From Haplosporangium gracile (taxonomy: Eukaryota > Mortierellomycota > Mortierellomycetes > Mortierellales > Mortierellaceae): a stretch of 54,508 nucleotides of DNA. Made by a program: the position numbers and the translations under genes. This document shows, piece by piece, positions 10,900 through 22,450 of the stretch; positions within the stretch are counted from its first letter, which is position 1, and the number at the start of each line of letters is the position of its first letter. Location of the stretch: contig JAAAUF010000180.1 of NCBI GenBank assembly GCA_015499985.1, positions 1-54,508 of the forward strand, given 5' to 3'. The notes under the pieces are model-generated. The model was not told the DNA's origin. It worked only from the letters and a program-made list of their open reading frames with translations, and did not search any database.

Positions 10900-12607
10900 A
10901 TCCCCGCATTCGGCTGTACTAGTACAAATGCTCAAAGGACCGGTTATGGGACATTTCAGCCAAGGTTCTTCGACATCATCAACCTCGCCTTCACCGCTTC
11001 ATCCAACTCGCATAGCCTTCCAATCACCAGAAAAGACTGCCACTCCAATCCACCAAGGAAAAGTGCCCCAACCTAGTGCTCCATCAATGACAGTATCATC
11101 AACATCTGTCTCATCGACTCGCCAAATGCCTCCAGCTCAACTGGGGATTGTCAGCCCAGCATTGGCCACCCCACTAGTATTTCCTCCTCCAACAGGCAGC
11201 AGTGATGTGTCGACAGCAAGCTTACTCCAGCAAGTCAGGAGCCAAATGGACAAGAATTCCACTCAGAGACAGGGACAGGATCGGAAATTTGAGGATATGA
11301 AGCGACAAGCAGCGATCGACTGGCGGGAAAAGCACCAGCAACAAGTCCTACAGCAGTTTCAATCCGAATCCACCGCGCTAGGCGCACCTCAGTATCCGAG
11401 CCAGCAACCTGTGCCGCCTGTAACTCAACAACATCAGCACCGGCAACAACAGATTCAGCAACAGAAGCTTCAGCAGCAAAATCTTGAGCAGTTTCAACAA
11501 TTAAAGCTCCAACATCTTCAACAACAGCAGCTACAACACCAGCAACGGCACCTTCAAGACCAACAAAAACGACAACAACAACAACAAGAGCAGCAGCGGC
11601 GCCCACAAGAGGAGCCCATCATACGACAGTATCAGGAGCAGCAAAAACTCGGGTCCATAAATCCACCAACGGCACAGGATCGGAATATCGGACCATCTTC
11701 GTCACAACAGCTTATGGGGTCGCAGCACCTACAGTTATGGGCTATCCGGCCAGAACAGGAGCTAACATTACGCAGAACATCGAATGCGGGCGCGGTTCTT
11801 GGAAACACGGTTTGTCCAGCGGCGCAAGTATTACATCCCAGGTCGAGCTTGGCCCCTGCATCCTCAACAACTGTAACAGCGACAACTGATCCGGTTCTAC
11901 TCTTATCATCATCATCAACGTCAACTGGAGGTCCAGCATCCCTCGCAACGCCAGTATCGGCTGAAGGAACAGGATCGAGGACTTCGAATTCAGAGCCAAC
12001 ATCGATGTCAACTAAAACCACTGATCCCACGGGACGCACGGTTAAAAGTGCCACCGCATCACCATCACCGGAGCACGTAGCTGCACTAGCGGCCGACGTG
12101 TTAATAATAGAAGAGGTGGCTGAACCAACGACAACAGAGTCATCGACGACAGTAGCGGTACAGGCACCGCCATCCCCCTCAACAGAAACGCTCTTGTCCA
12201 GCATGATCAGCCATTCACCGTTTGAGCAATCTCCGAGTCTAACACAGGGCTCGACCGGCATCAGGAAGAGAAGCTACGAGTCTGCAATCCTGCTAGAGGA
12301 GACTGAAGATAACGGCGAGAGCACCGACACTGATGTAGGACATGACGACGACGAGGGGTTCTCCCAGTCTACACCTCTCGACTTTGACTTTGACCACGAC
12401 TGGGCTCCACAACTACCGCTCCGGAAGCGGTTGCAAACACCGGCCAGCGAGTTCAAGCATGAGTCTGGGAAATGGTACCTCTCCTCTGTCCAGATTCCAG
12501 TGTTTTCTCCGTTGCACTCCAGTACTGTTGTCGACACCGAGACCCTTCAACGACGCCGAGCTGTCATCAAGATCGACGACGACGACGACGTCGATATTGA
12601 GAACTGA
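10065..12607 (+). CDS. Poly-Q, coiled-coil low-complexity protein
   Basis: Two exons, 10065-10239 and 10353-12607, give 809 residues. The N-terminal ~210 residues look like a long heptad-rich coiled coil (KSELDKLTKENMHLK and similar). Next come a run of about 15 glutamines near residue 225 (a CAG tract at roughly 10855-10896), a Ser/Thr/Pro-rich linker, a second Gln/His-rich helical stretch near residues 380-480, and a disordered Thr/Ser tail ending in an acidic DDDDDVDIEN. No enzymatic domain is recognisable. Coiled coil plus poly-Q suggests a scaffold or transcription co-factor, but that is inference. Upstream in-frame ATGs exist in the same open frame; 10065 is preferred because the sequence before it looks like an untranslated leader. 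Confidence 0.7.
10855..10896 (+). repeat. CAG trinucleotide tract
   Basis: An almost pure CAG run encodes the poly-glutamine segment of the coiled-coil protein. It is expected to vary in length between strains. Confidence 0.9.
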
Positions 12608-12783
12608 AGGCGACAATGGCGATAATGAAGTCCTCGTTACTGGTATTGCCCACTCATTCGCTGACACCAATAACGGAGTTCGGCCCTCGTCGTCACCATC
12701 GCCCCAGTGTAAAATCCATTGTGGATGAAATCTGAACCACGCTGATTAGCATTCCCTTTTTGCTTATTGCCTAAATGTACATA

Positions 12784-12789
12784 AATAAA
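12784..12789 (+). terminator. Candidate polyadenylation signal
   Basis: An AATAAA about 180 bases past the stop of the poly-Q gene, followed by a T-rich stretch near 12807-12815. It falls in the convergent 0.3 kb shared with the 3' end of the Sla2 gene. Confidence 0.5.
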
Positions 12790-12905
12790 AGAGTTCTTGA
12801 GTACTCGTTGTTTTTCATTGTCATCTACGCGATCAAATTCTATCGCAAGTCTTCTTTTTTTCTTTTTTTTCTTTTGACATTATCTATCAATCCTACGTGC
12901 TAAAT

Positions 12906-15900
12906 TTAATCGTCGCCCTGGTGGTACGAGACCTTTCTCATTTCACCAAGGACTCTCCTGGCAAGAGTAAGTTCCTTCTCAAGCTTAAGGATCTCGACCT
13001 GCTGACCCATCTCCCGGATCTTGAACTCGTGAGCGTTCATGGCCTGGTAGTCGACCTCGGCTTCACGGGCCTTCATCTCCCTCTCCATGATGGCCTTGAC
13101 GGCGCGGACAAGAGCTCTAGAAGCCTCTGTCACAGCCTTGGACGCCCTCTCGAGATTATCCTGAGCCTTGGACATAAAGTTGGCCTTGACACGGGAGGCG
13201 GCGACCAACTGAGCAGTGGCGGCAGCGACCTCGTTCGAGGCGACCAAGAGCTGCTCCATCGAGTGGGTCTTGGAGATCACACCGTCGGCAGTCTCGACCA
13301 AGAGGGTGGTGGCCATGGCGACGGCCTTGGCCGCAGAGATGAGACCCTCAGTCCAGCGGTTGTTCTTCTTGTAGAAGGCGGCGTTGGTCGATGATCCTCG
13401 GCCCTGAGCAACAATCTCCTGCTGCGAGATGGTGGCGCACTTGATCAAGTGACCAATGGCCTGCATCATCGCCATGGCGCTCTCCAAAATTGACGCGTTG
13501 ACCTGCAACTCGATGGCGGAGAGGCCATCGTTCTTGGGCTTGGCCATCAAGGCCTGAAGGCGAGCCGTGGCCTCCTCAATCGTACGGGCTGCGTTACCCA
13601 TCTCCAACTCGACCATGTCGCCCAGATCCAGCTTGGTAGGATCAAGCTGGTTGTTCTTGGGGATCAAGTTCTCAGCAGCCTTAGCCAAATGCTCCAAAGC
13701 CGATTGGACAGCCTCGTTCGAGCGAGTGATGGTCCTAATGCTTCCCTCAGGGGAGAGACCGCCCAAATGGGACGACATGACGTTGGTGAAGAACTCCTGG
13801 GTGGCGGTGGCGGACAACTTTGTCTGGTTGACAATATGCTCGGCATCCGCATCCTGCTTAGCCAAACGAGTGATGCCCTTGGCGTTGATCATCACGTCTG
13901 AGAGGGTCTGCGAAAGGTTCAAGGCCGAGCGGATGGCCTCAACTTGGTTGACATCGCTTGAGGCAGATGACCTGAGGTACTGCATCAACGACAGCTCAAA
14001 CTCGGTAGAGGCAGTTTGAGCCTTCTCGATCATCGACAACGTGAACTCGGGCGTGGCAGTCTGATTTCCGAGCTGGGTGGGCGACTCCAAGTCATAGATA
14101 CTCTCCTCAACCTTGCTGATGCAAGTCTCCAAGATCGAATCTAAGATTGTCGAGTGACAGCAACAGAAGCGTTAATAAACGGATTCAATTAAGCATAATA
14201 ATAAAAAGCTCATTTTTCAGTGTCGCTTGAACAGAAAGGAAAGAGACATACCGAGAATCTGCTGGAGCTTGCGCTTGTGAGCACTCATCATGGTGTCAAG
14301 GCGACCCTGAAGTACGGACGAGTGCTCATTCTGGCCATCCCTCAAAGTAGCCAACTCCAGCAAGGTCTCATCCAAGCCACTTTCAAGAACAGCCTTCTCC
14401 TCCTCGTTCTCAATCTGGATCCGCTCAATCTCAGCCCTCTGATCCTCCACCTGGCGCATCAACGAGTCAATCTCGCGTTGGCGGCGCTAATTGTTTCCAA
14501 CAACAATGGCGATGGTGTGTCAGAAAATTGGTTTAGCAGATTTTCCCAAGAAAGTCCATATAATACCAAAGGCATCTAACAACAGAGACTTACGTTGGCA
14601 AGATCCTCGAGGTCCTGTTTCTCCTTGTTGAACTTAGCAACCATGGATCCCACCTCAGAGCTCTTAGAACGTCCAAGGTCCTCAACACGACCGTTGGCCA
14701 TCTCAAGATCTCTCTTAAGACGAGCAATCTCATCGTTCTGGGTATTCTGCCATCTCAAGAGCTCGTTCTTGGCACGGTCTCTCTCGCGGACCATATCGGC
14801 CATCTGCAAGTTCTTGTCCTTGATCTCTTTCTGCATCTTCTCCATCTTGTCAACAGCCTCCTGGGCAGAGTTGGCCTTGAGCTGCACAGTCTTGAACTTG
14901 CCCAAAAGGTCCAAGTGCTCCTGACGCAGTTGAGAGTACAGCTTGGCAAGAGCCTCATACTTGGACTTCCACATGTTGATTTGCTCTGCATCCAAGAAAA
15001 ATTAAGGAAAAGGTATGGGATACGCTTGATGAGCGCAAAGCTTGAAAAAAAAAATGCTCTGAAAAACAGCGAGAAATAGGATCATACCTTGAATACTCTG
15101 AATCATAGCATCCTTGGATGCGAGCTGCTGCTGAGCGTTCATATTGATCAACTGCATCTCCTGCTCTAGACCCTTGACTCTCTATTGGTAAACGACATAT
15201 CCCAGAAAAAATGTTTTAGAGACTTGCATTTGACGTATCATTCATTAGTCAAACAGTGATTAACCATAGGGGAGACTTACTCGGTCATACTGGTCAATGA
15301 GCATCTGGTCGCGCTCGTACTGTCCGCGAAGAGCCAAAACATCTCTCTCCAACTCAGCAAGTCGACCTTCGGCCTGACGCTGCATCTGCTCGCGCCCCAA
15401 CTGCTCCCTCTGAAGACGCTCGCGCTCCATCTGTTGACGCTGCTGCTCCTCAAAGTTCTGCTGAAGACGAAGTGCCTCCATCTGTTGCTGCTGCTGCTCC
15501 ATCTCACGTTGCTGTTGGAGACGATTCTGTTCAAGCTCGTACTCGCGCTGCTTCTTAGCGATTTCCCGCTGTTGGGCAGCCCAGTCAGGCTCAGGTGTCT
15601 GTGGCGGTGTATCCTTGATAACGGGCTTGCGGTTGGGGGTCATGGGCGGGGAGTCGGATCCCATAAGGTTTGGTGGATCCTGAGGCAGCTTGGGAACGCT
15701 AATCAAGCTGGTAAGGTACTTCAAGTTGGAGCATTCATAGTAGAACTTGATCAGAGCATAGTGCTGAGAGTTATAACGCTGTCTCAAGAGAACCAGTCCC
15801 TCGGGATCGTTGGTGCCTATTTTATGGTGTTTTCAGTATTTTTATAAAAGGTTAAAAGCAAGAACGCCTCAATTGGTTTTCACAGCGGACAAATGGCCAG

Positions 15901-17576
15901 GACGCGAGAAAATTGTGTAAATCATGGAATCCTTACGCTTGTACATGGCGCGCAACATGCTGGTGGCAAACTTGTAAATGGCATAAGTCTCCTCGACAAG
16001 AGGAACAAGGGCGGCGATCCTGCACTCGTTGTTGGATGAGGGACGGAAGTTGGCAAATACGAGCTTTTGGAACTGGTCAATCTGATCCTGCAAGTTCATC
16101 AGGTCCGTAATGGTCTCGTATCTAATAATAATGAAGAAAATCGAGTGAATTAGATCTCTTGACTCTTCGCTTACGTCATGTCAATGTCAATCAAGTACGG
16201 AGGATCCAGTCCATTTAGTGACAGCGATCCTGAATGACAGAACTTACCCCTCGTTGGGATCGTCAATGCCCTTCAAAGAAATGTACTCCTTGTAGTCAAA
16301 GTTGCCGTTAAATTCGGGATGGTTGTTGTGGTATCGCAGCTTGGAGTGCAAAAAGTCGACGTAATTGCGAATCAACGTACTATAGCCTGGAGATAAAAAT
16401 ACACACCCACACGCAAAAAATAAAGTTAATTCGTCCTTCTATAGAAAGGGAGAGAGGCAATCGTTCGTCTGTCATCCATGCGCTTTGCAGTGTTTTCTAT
16501 TTGTTCTCCTTTCTGGGTTGCCAGTTGCCGATCCCTTACCTCGACCGTCATATTGCGAAGTGGAACGGGCACACTGGTCCAGCCAGTCTGACTGATTCTG
16601 AGCATCCTTCAACGCCTGTTGTCATTGCATGGTTCAAGGTACAAATATCAAGAAAAATAGATTTATGTTAGCTGAGAGCACTTCACTTATATAAAAACTG
16701 GGATTGTGTGTTGTCGAACAGATAATGGGTATTTTTTATCGTTTGCCTGCTCCTCGGGCGGACAGTCAAGTGGAAGTGCGGATTATGAGAGCCAGGTTTT
16801 CATTTCACGGTCCTGCCTTCCGCTGTCTCTCCTTTTTCTCCCCTCTCCTTTTGCATGCATTATCAACAACGCGCCCAAGTGACGAATTAAATAAAAGACA
16901 AAGCATTCGAAGGCACGATCCACGTTTTTCCTGTTCCCGAACAATTGTTAGCCTTTCATTGCCTTTTTCTCTTTCTTTTTCTTCGCCCTGGTCCGTGTGT
17001 TGTTTGCGAAACAAGACACATGGAGGAGGAGGTGTTTGATTCTCACACTTCCAGCCTTGATTTTGATCCTCTCACATAGAAAGAAAAATAAAAGGCCTTT
17101 CTCTATTTTCTGGAGCCCTTCCATCGAATGGTGAAACATCAACTTACCGTAGGGTGTCCATCACGGATAATTTTGTGGACCGAGATCAGCGCCTTGAAGG
17201 TCTGGACTTCGTCACCCAACATGGGTTGTGTGCGGAAGCCCTGCCACACAGACGACGACGAGCGGTAGTCCCATGTGTAGACAATACAAGCTGATTGCAA
17301 TAACGATTATGATATTTATATAAAAAAGAGAACATGAGTCGACTCATTCTTATTACTCAATTCTGTTACGATAGCATACTGTTGACGGTCTTTTCGATAG
17401 AATGATCAATTCCTCCCAACAAAGAAAGTGCTGGATAAAGTGTTTTTTTTTTTTTTTTTACCTCTGACGTGCTTCTGTTTGGGGGCGGTCTCTTCGGCAC
17501 TGGTGGCCTTCTTGATATGAAGAACGAGCTCAGTCTCGGCCTTGTCTCTGTCGACGGGGCGGGCACCAAAGGACAT
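12906..17576 (-). CDS. SLA2: Sla2/End4 endocytic adaptor (HIP1R family)
   Basis: Ten exons on the minus strand (17576-17462, 17290-17148, 16615-16540, 16386-16248, 16121-15937, 15816-15281, 15181-15088, 14985-14594, 14486-14252, 14140-12906) join in frame to 1049 residues, close to human HIP1R (about 1070) and yeast Sla2 (968). The first ~270 residues form an ANTH domain (KKATSAEETAPKQKHVRACIV, then YSTLIRNYVDFLHSKL), which binds PtdIns(4,5)P2 at the plasma membrane. Residues ~290-640 are Gln-rich coiled coil, for dimerisation and clathrin light-chain contact. The C-terminal ~220 residues are the talin-like I/LWEQ actin-binding module (ILESAMAMMQAIGHLIKCA, NNRWTEGLISAAKAVA). The protein couples clathrin coats to actin during endocytosis. 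It may end slightly differently if a downstream exon exists, but the stop follows the expected end of the module. Confidence 0.95.
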
Positions 17577-18113
17577 TGTGAATGGACGCGAAGATGAGAA
17601 GAGGGTATTGGCAAGTTTCCTGTCGTAAGTGTGCTAAGTGTGAGAGGGGCGGGTGAGAGGGATTAGATGGTACGGAATGTGTGTGTGTGTGGAGTGAAAG
17701 TGATGACGGCGGCGGCGAAGGGAGAGTAGAAAACGAAAAGAGGGAAGAGTGTGTCGTGCTCACTTTCGAAACGGCCGTTGGTTTCTCTCTCTGTCTTCTT
17801 TTTTCAGGGCGGGCTACGAGATTAAGAGATTAAGGGCATCGCATTCCATCGTCACGCAGACAAGCTTGAAAGATACGGCAAGTGTTTCCGATGATTGCAA
17901 GAGAGCACGAGTTGAGTCGGAGAACGCGGGAAAAAACCATATTACAGGTTTCTTCAATTATGTCCATGGTAGCAACATTCGTATACACATAACCATCTGA
18001 AAGAAAGAAGTACGACGTTCTGTTGTGTATCTTTTATCCGAATATATGCACAACGTGATAGGAGAGGTAAACCACCATCCCACAGTAGCGAGACGGCAAA
18101 AAATCAAAGGGCC
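17577..18113. other. Upstream region of SLA2
   Basis: This lies between the SLA2 start codon and the stop of the Prp6-like gene, both on the minus strand. It contains a short GT microsatellite at about 17680-17692. No gene was found; it is the expected SLA2 promoter and 5' UTR. Confidence 0.4.
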
Positions 18114-18488
18114 CTATCGACGCTCCTTGTCAATCTTGTCAATGACCTCCTTCAACGCAGCCGCCGTCTTTCGATGGCCCCGCTTCTCAGCCTCGACAGC
18201 CTGTTGTTGCCAGCTCGGTGCGGAGACCTCGGCGCAGTGAGCCCCTTGACCTGCCGGGTTTTTGAAGACCCTTACCCCTCTCTCAAGAATCGTCTTGATG
18301 CGAATGACATCCTGATTCCAGTGTTCCTCCACCTCTGCGGCAAGGACATAAATCTGGTAGGTGCACAGGTTTGACTGGCGGGCGTCTGCAAAGAGGCGTC
18401 GACGTGTGCTGGCGTCCTCTTGGTTGACCGCCTTGTTGTAAAAGTCGTCTGCTGTGAGACCTGTCTGTGGGTATCCAACGTTCGACAT
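18114..18488 (-). CDS. Small Prp6-like HAT-repeat protein
   Basis: A 124-residue frame from the ATG at 18488 to the TAG at 18114. The segment with IYVLAAEVEEHWNQDVIRIK, then TILERGVRVF and SWQQQAVEAEKRGHRKTAAA, resembles one to two HAT/TPR repeats of the U4/U6-U5 tri-snRNP protein Prp6, where the family reads IW..AAKLEE, ..II.RA and ..W...AEE.E+.G. Full Prp6 is about 900 residues, so this would be either a stand-alone fragment copied from it or an unrelated small HAT protein. The frame remains open upstream for 74 codons, but that part looks like promoter sequence. There is no intron. The upstream neighbour, on the other strand, is the U2 snRNA gene. Whether the product is functional is uncertain. 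Confidence 0.6.
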   Translation of the reverse strand: MSNVGYPQTGLTADDFYNKAVNQEDASTRRRLFADARQSNLCTYQIYVLAAEVEEHWNQDVIRIKTILERGVRVFKNPAGQGAHCAEVSAPSWQQQAVEAEKRGHRKTAAALKEVIDKIDKERR

Positions 18489-18814
18489 GATTTTCTTATT
18501 TCTATTGAGCTGCTCGTGTATGTGTTTCCTTGTCTGTGTCTTTTGGAAGTGGCTGGTTGTGAGGTTGTGGGAAGAAAAGTGTTGAAAGTGAAGGAGTGTG
18601 TTGAGCGTCAAGAACAGCTGCTCTTGTGACCGCTGAAATGATGTCACTACGAAATTAGCTAAACAAAAGGCGACCATCGACTTGAACCCCCATGAAAAGA
18701 AAGTAAACATATGTAGCCAGCCGTCTCGAAAAATTTATTCTTATTCTTTACTGCAGTCACAAACCTTTCGTGGAGTATAAAAAAGACTCGTAACCGCGAA
18801 CTTATTTGCTCTTT
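18489..18814. promoter_or_regulatory. Divergent promoter: Prp6-like gene and U2 snRNA
   Basis: This 0.33 kb lies between the minus-strand Prp6-like gene and the plus-strand U2 gene. The U2-proximal end carries the TATA element at 18776. The rest would serve both transcription units. No further motif could be named with confidence. Confidence 0.5.
18776..18783 (+). promoter_or_regulatory. TATA box of the U2 snRNA gene
   Basis: TATAAAAA begins 39 bases before the proposed first base of U2 snRNA. The distance fits a TATA-driven RNA polymerase II start, or a start a few bases earlier than proposed. Confidence 0.65.
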
Positions 18815-18999
18815 ACCCGCTCTAGCTTTTTGGCTAAGATCAAGTGTAGTATCTGTTCTTATTATTCTAATCGAATAATATGGTGGCCACGGCCACCAAT
18901 CGATTAATTTCATTTTTGAACCGCGCTGATCAAGCTCTGGCTTGCTATCTTGACCGGCACTGGTGTCCTCGGTATTGCACTACATCCGAGTTGTACGCC
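18815..18999 (+). ncRNA. U2 spliceosomal RNA
   Basis: The core matches U2 snRNA: TTTTTGGCTAAGATCAAG at 18826-18843 followed by GTGTAGTATCTGTTCTTA. It includes GUAGUA at 18846-18851, the branch-point-pairing sequence. Elements in order: stem-loop I (UAGC/GGCUA), stem-loop IIa (ATTATTC 18861-18867 pairing with GAATAAT 18873-18879), a perfect stem IIb (TGGTGGCC 18881-18888 with GGCCACCA 18891-18898), an Sm-like site around ATTTTTG at 18912-18918, a stem III, and stem-loop IV closing CTCGG/CCGAG at 18968-18972 and 18986-18990 with the loop TATTGCACTACAT, close to the canonical U2 loop. The length of about 185 nt matches animal U2 (~188). The 5' and 3' ends are estimated within a few bases. Confidence 0.95.
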
Positions 19000-19249
19000 G
19001 AACTCTTATTTCTCTTTTCCAATTCAATAATGAACTATCCTTTTTTGAATATCTCTTGTTTGATTTCATTACATCCATATTTTTTCATAACAACTCGTCA
19101 TTTCATTTCATAACATAACATATCGTATCTGCATGAACTGATGCACGAGCTGGTGCCGATCAATGATAAGATACATCTGGGTATGTGCACTTGCGTTTAT
19201 GTTTGTATGCTGAATCTAAAATGCTGTGTGAAGAAGGAGCCGGCTCTTT

Positions 19250-20703
19250 CTATTCGATGATTTGAAGCTCCTGGGTGCGTCCAGCAGCGTACTTGTCTTT
19301 ATAGCGCTCCCAGATGGCCAAAACTGCATCGATGTACTGCTTCTGAAGCTCATGCAACTGCTCCGATGTAGGGCTGCCCTCAACCTTTTCCACATGGATC
19401 GGCTTGCCAATAACGATGTACACTGGTTTTCGCCTTGGCAAGAGTCCATACTCGTCTAAAAGCAAGTTAAGAGAAGCGAAAACTAAGTAAGATGTAATAA
19501 CGACAAAGAGTACAAATGAGAGACATAACTGGTCTTGAACCTTACATTGAAAGACGCCTCGTCCATTGAACATAGGGAGAGTGAATCCGAAGGTTTTCTT
19601 AACAAGCTGTTGGAATCGGTAAGTCTTACTGGTGCGGTTGTTGTTGAAACTCTCATAGAGGTCATTCTCGCCAAACGCCAGCGTTGGTACCAGGCTTGCT
19701 CTATTATAGTGCAAAAGAGAGATGATGACGATGACGATTTCGGCGTTAATTTCACTGAAGTGTCAGCCTGCTTCGAGTCTACTCGGATAAACTGAGAGCA
19801 CCAACGCAAATGAAGGGGGAAAAAAGTGAATGCAAAAGAAATACAAGTCAAGAGGAGGGAGGTGTTAGGAAGCTTGAGCTGAGAATGGTTCCTTACCCAG
19901 TGACAAGGGCCAGTTTAATAAATCCAAGACGCTTCTTGAGGGTCAAGTCCAGAGTGCCAGGCTTGGATGCCAAGCTCTCCTGTGCGCCACCGACAACAAT
20001 GACAATCGAGTTGCCTGGGCCAGATCGAAGGTTGTACTCGCACGACTGTCTGGAGACAGAGGCACATCCGTGGGCCAAAATGTAATCACGGTAGAATGGG
20101 ATGTTGAAATTGGTCTGCAGCGTCATCAGGCGAGGCTTAATTCCTGGGAAACGTTTTGAAAAGTTGAGGCCCTCCGTGCCGAAGGTGCAAAAAGCGCCCA
20201 TTGAGATGATTCCATGAGGATGATATCCAAAGATGTAGTTCTTGGATGGATCCAAGTCTCCTTCCTACAAATAGTTTATAGAGTAGTACGATGGTAGTGG
20301 GTATTAGAAGATCAGTCATCCTAAATACTGCTCAAACTGTTCTTGAGTGTACTAAAGGGCAAACGTCTCCTCTCTTCCTTCCTTCCGTGTGTCCCACTTG
20401 GTCCATTCATGCATATATTTCTTTCTACTTTACCTTGATGAGTGTCATGGGGTAATATTCTGCAAAGTGTCTCCAGAGTCTCCGGTTACGCAACCATTGG
20501 ATTCTTCTTCCGCCTCTTTCCGGCGCCTTGTCAAACATGAGGACCCAGGTGAGATAGGCGATGACAAATGGCCAGAGGTACTTGTAGGTGCAGAGGAAGA
20601 AGAACAATGCGAGAGAGACAACAATGGCCGAGATCCAGGTGAGAACGGCAAGCGTCTGCAGCCTGCGCTTGAAGGGCATGCGAAGTGGCGCAAAGAGCGG
20701 CAT
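19250..20703 (-). CDS. DGAT2: Diacylglycerol O-acyltransferase type 2
   Basis: Four exons, 20703-20434, 20264-19897, 19700-19546 and 19455-19250, encode 332 residues, the usual size of fungal DGAT2. Two hydrophobic segments near residues 20-55 form the membrane hairpin. The catalytic HPHG motif follows (FGYHPHGIISMGAF, near residue 105), then RxGFIKLAL-type and VPTLAFGENDLYE motifs, and near the C-terminus GKPIHVEK. The enzyme transfers acyl-CoA to diacylglycerol, the last step of triacylglycerol synthesis, at the ER and lipid droplets. The ATG giving MPLFAPLRMP is preferred. A monoacylglycerol or wax-type acyltransferase of the same family cannot be excluded. The 3' end converges on the U2 gene with a 250 bp gap. 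Confidence 0.93.
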
Positions 20704-22450
20704 GGTACTGTAGTTGTAGTTATTTAGTGCTTCCTTGTGAGTATGTCGGGAGCTGTGCGTTTTTGTTGTCAAGACGGGATGAGAAAGAGAGAGTCCGTCC
20801 CGATGAGAGATGAGAGGAAGAGAAAAGGTCGTTACTAATGTGGTGCTTAATGAGTATCGTTAATCGCGGTGTTCCTGGTGGAGTCCTGACGAGGGTATTG
20901 GTTGGGTGTTGGTGTTAGTGGTGAGTGTGAGAAGAGTAAAGGAGAGAAAAAGAGAGAGTTTAAAGAGAGAGAAAAAAGCAAAAAAGAAGAGGCGAAAGAA
21001 AAAAAGAGTCAAGGAGGATACAATAAATGGCGGCCACTGCTTTTGTTTAATTGTTCTGACACGAGCCCTCTTCATCCCTTGCGTGCTCTAGGCATGTGTT
21101 CTTTCCTTTCATTATTATCGTTATGTTGACTGTCTTCAACCATGTCCAAAACGGAGTTGAGAGTCAGTGCCAGTGCGCTCTTTTTTTTTTTGCTCTCCCC
21201 TCTCTTCCTCACCCCCTATCCCTCCTCTGCTCCTCTCTGTCCCTCTCACTCATTTCACATCCCGAAAATAACATGCTACATGCGCATTATGTTCTCACGT
21301 CCCTCATTTTCTCGACGGCGAACCATAAGAAATACTGGCATGATGATGATGATGATGATGATAATGAGGTGCGGAGATAGCAAACAACAGAGTTCCTCTT
21401 TTCCTCTCTGCGTACCCATGTGAAAAGATTGCTTAATGTTATCTTCACATACCCTCTCCTCGTGTGAACAGGCCAGCACCTGTCCCCCTCCCCCTGTTCT
21501 GTGTCGGAACACTCCTTTCGGCAATACAATTGGCACATTTGTTCGTCTGATTGCTATCACTTTTATCACCTGTGTTTGACGTTTGCCTTTATTGCGTGCC
21601 TAACGGCAGCGATTGTCGCACTGATTCATGTTCATTATTAGTATTCTTAAACCAACATATCGTTCTTGGCAAGCGAGCCTTCATAACGTTTGTTGAAATG
21701 TTCGCACCACCCGTTTTATCGCCTTGCGCATTCCAGCACAGACTCCTCTCGCATCCCCTTGATCAATCAACAGGCTTTGGCCATTTTTGAGGTTTTTTTA
21801 TTTATTCAATTCAAACAGTGACCTTCCGCTCTACGATTATTCACAACTTACCTGCAACGAAGTTCAAAACGGCTCATGAAAATTTAGTTTTTTTTCTCAA
21901 TCATTCAGCACCTTGGGCAGCCAAGAAAGATGTTAACAACAGGGCGAGGTTGTGCTTTTCATTCCCCTTCATATGGCGCACTCACTCCATAGTTCTCATC
22001 CGAGACATTTTCTTAACTTTCTTGTATGCCTTGATAATCACTACACATTCATACGCTGTTGTCCAGGGACGCATGCACCGATTAGCATGCCAATAACAAC
22101 TCTCCTCCTCAAACGTCGGCACTTCGCCCAATTGCTTCCTCTTGTCATACTGGTCGGTCCATCATGGTCACTGCCTGCTCCTCCTATCCTTATATACAAA
22201 TCTAAGCTTCCAGAGCGTAAAAATTATGTTCCTGAGAACGTCCGATGTCCCGCAGAAATGAAAAAGAGAAGGGGGAAAAAGAAGATGGCCACGAAGAGCC
22301 TTGTTGCCCAAGAGAATTATCCAAGCTTTAAAAGCATGGTTTATTACTACTCTGCAACAGCGAATGGAGGGGAGGGGGATGATGTGTTTCCTTGGTAAAA
22401 TGTATAATTTAAGCCTCCTATGAACACAAAGCAGCAAATACCATGTTAGA
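20704..22450. other. 1.7 kb without a supported gene
   Basis: This is the largest unassigned stretch. It holds the DGAT2 promoter, a purine-rich tract at about 20925-21010 and a GAT microsatellite at about 21341-21361. The rest is ordinary sequence with only short frames that show no domain. No tRNA-like B box, snRNA or transposon hallmark was seen on either strand. The left part is DGAT2 5' flank and the right part is uL11 3' flank. Confidence 0.4.
21341..21361. repeat. GAT/ATC microsatellite
   Basis: About seven consecutive GAT units (ATC on the other strand) in non-coding DNA upstream of DGAT2. Confidence 0.8.

Noticed and set aside
13567..14019. Plus-strand open frame opposite the Sla2 actin-binding domain
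   Set aside because: It is a codon-bias shadow of a strongly supported minus-strand gene and shows no domain of its own.
18489..18710. Longer Prp6-like frame starting at 18710
   Set aside because: The added 74 residues are hydrophobic and low-complexity, begin without an ATG in good context, and overlap the promoter side of the U2 gene.
21952..22398. 148-residue plus-strand frame in the DGAT2-uL11 spacer
   Set aside because: It has no recognisable domain, no splice support and mixed composition, and may be chance.
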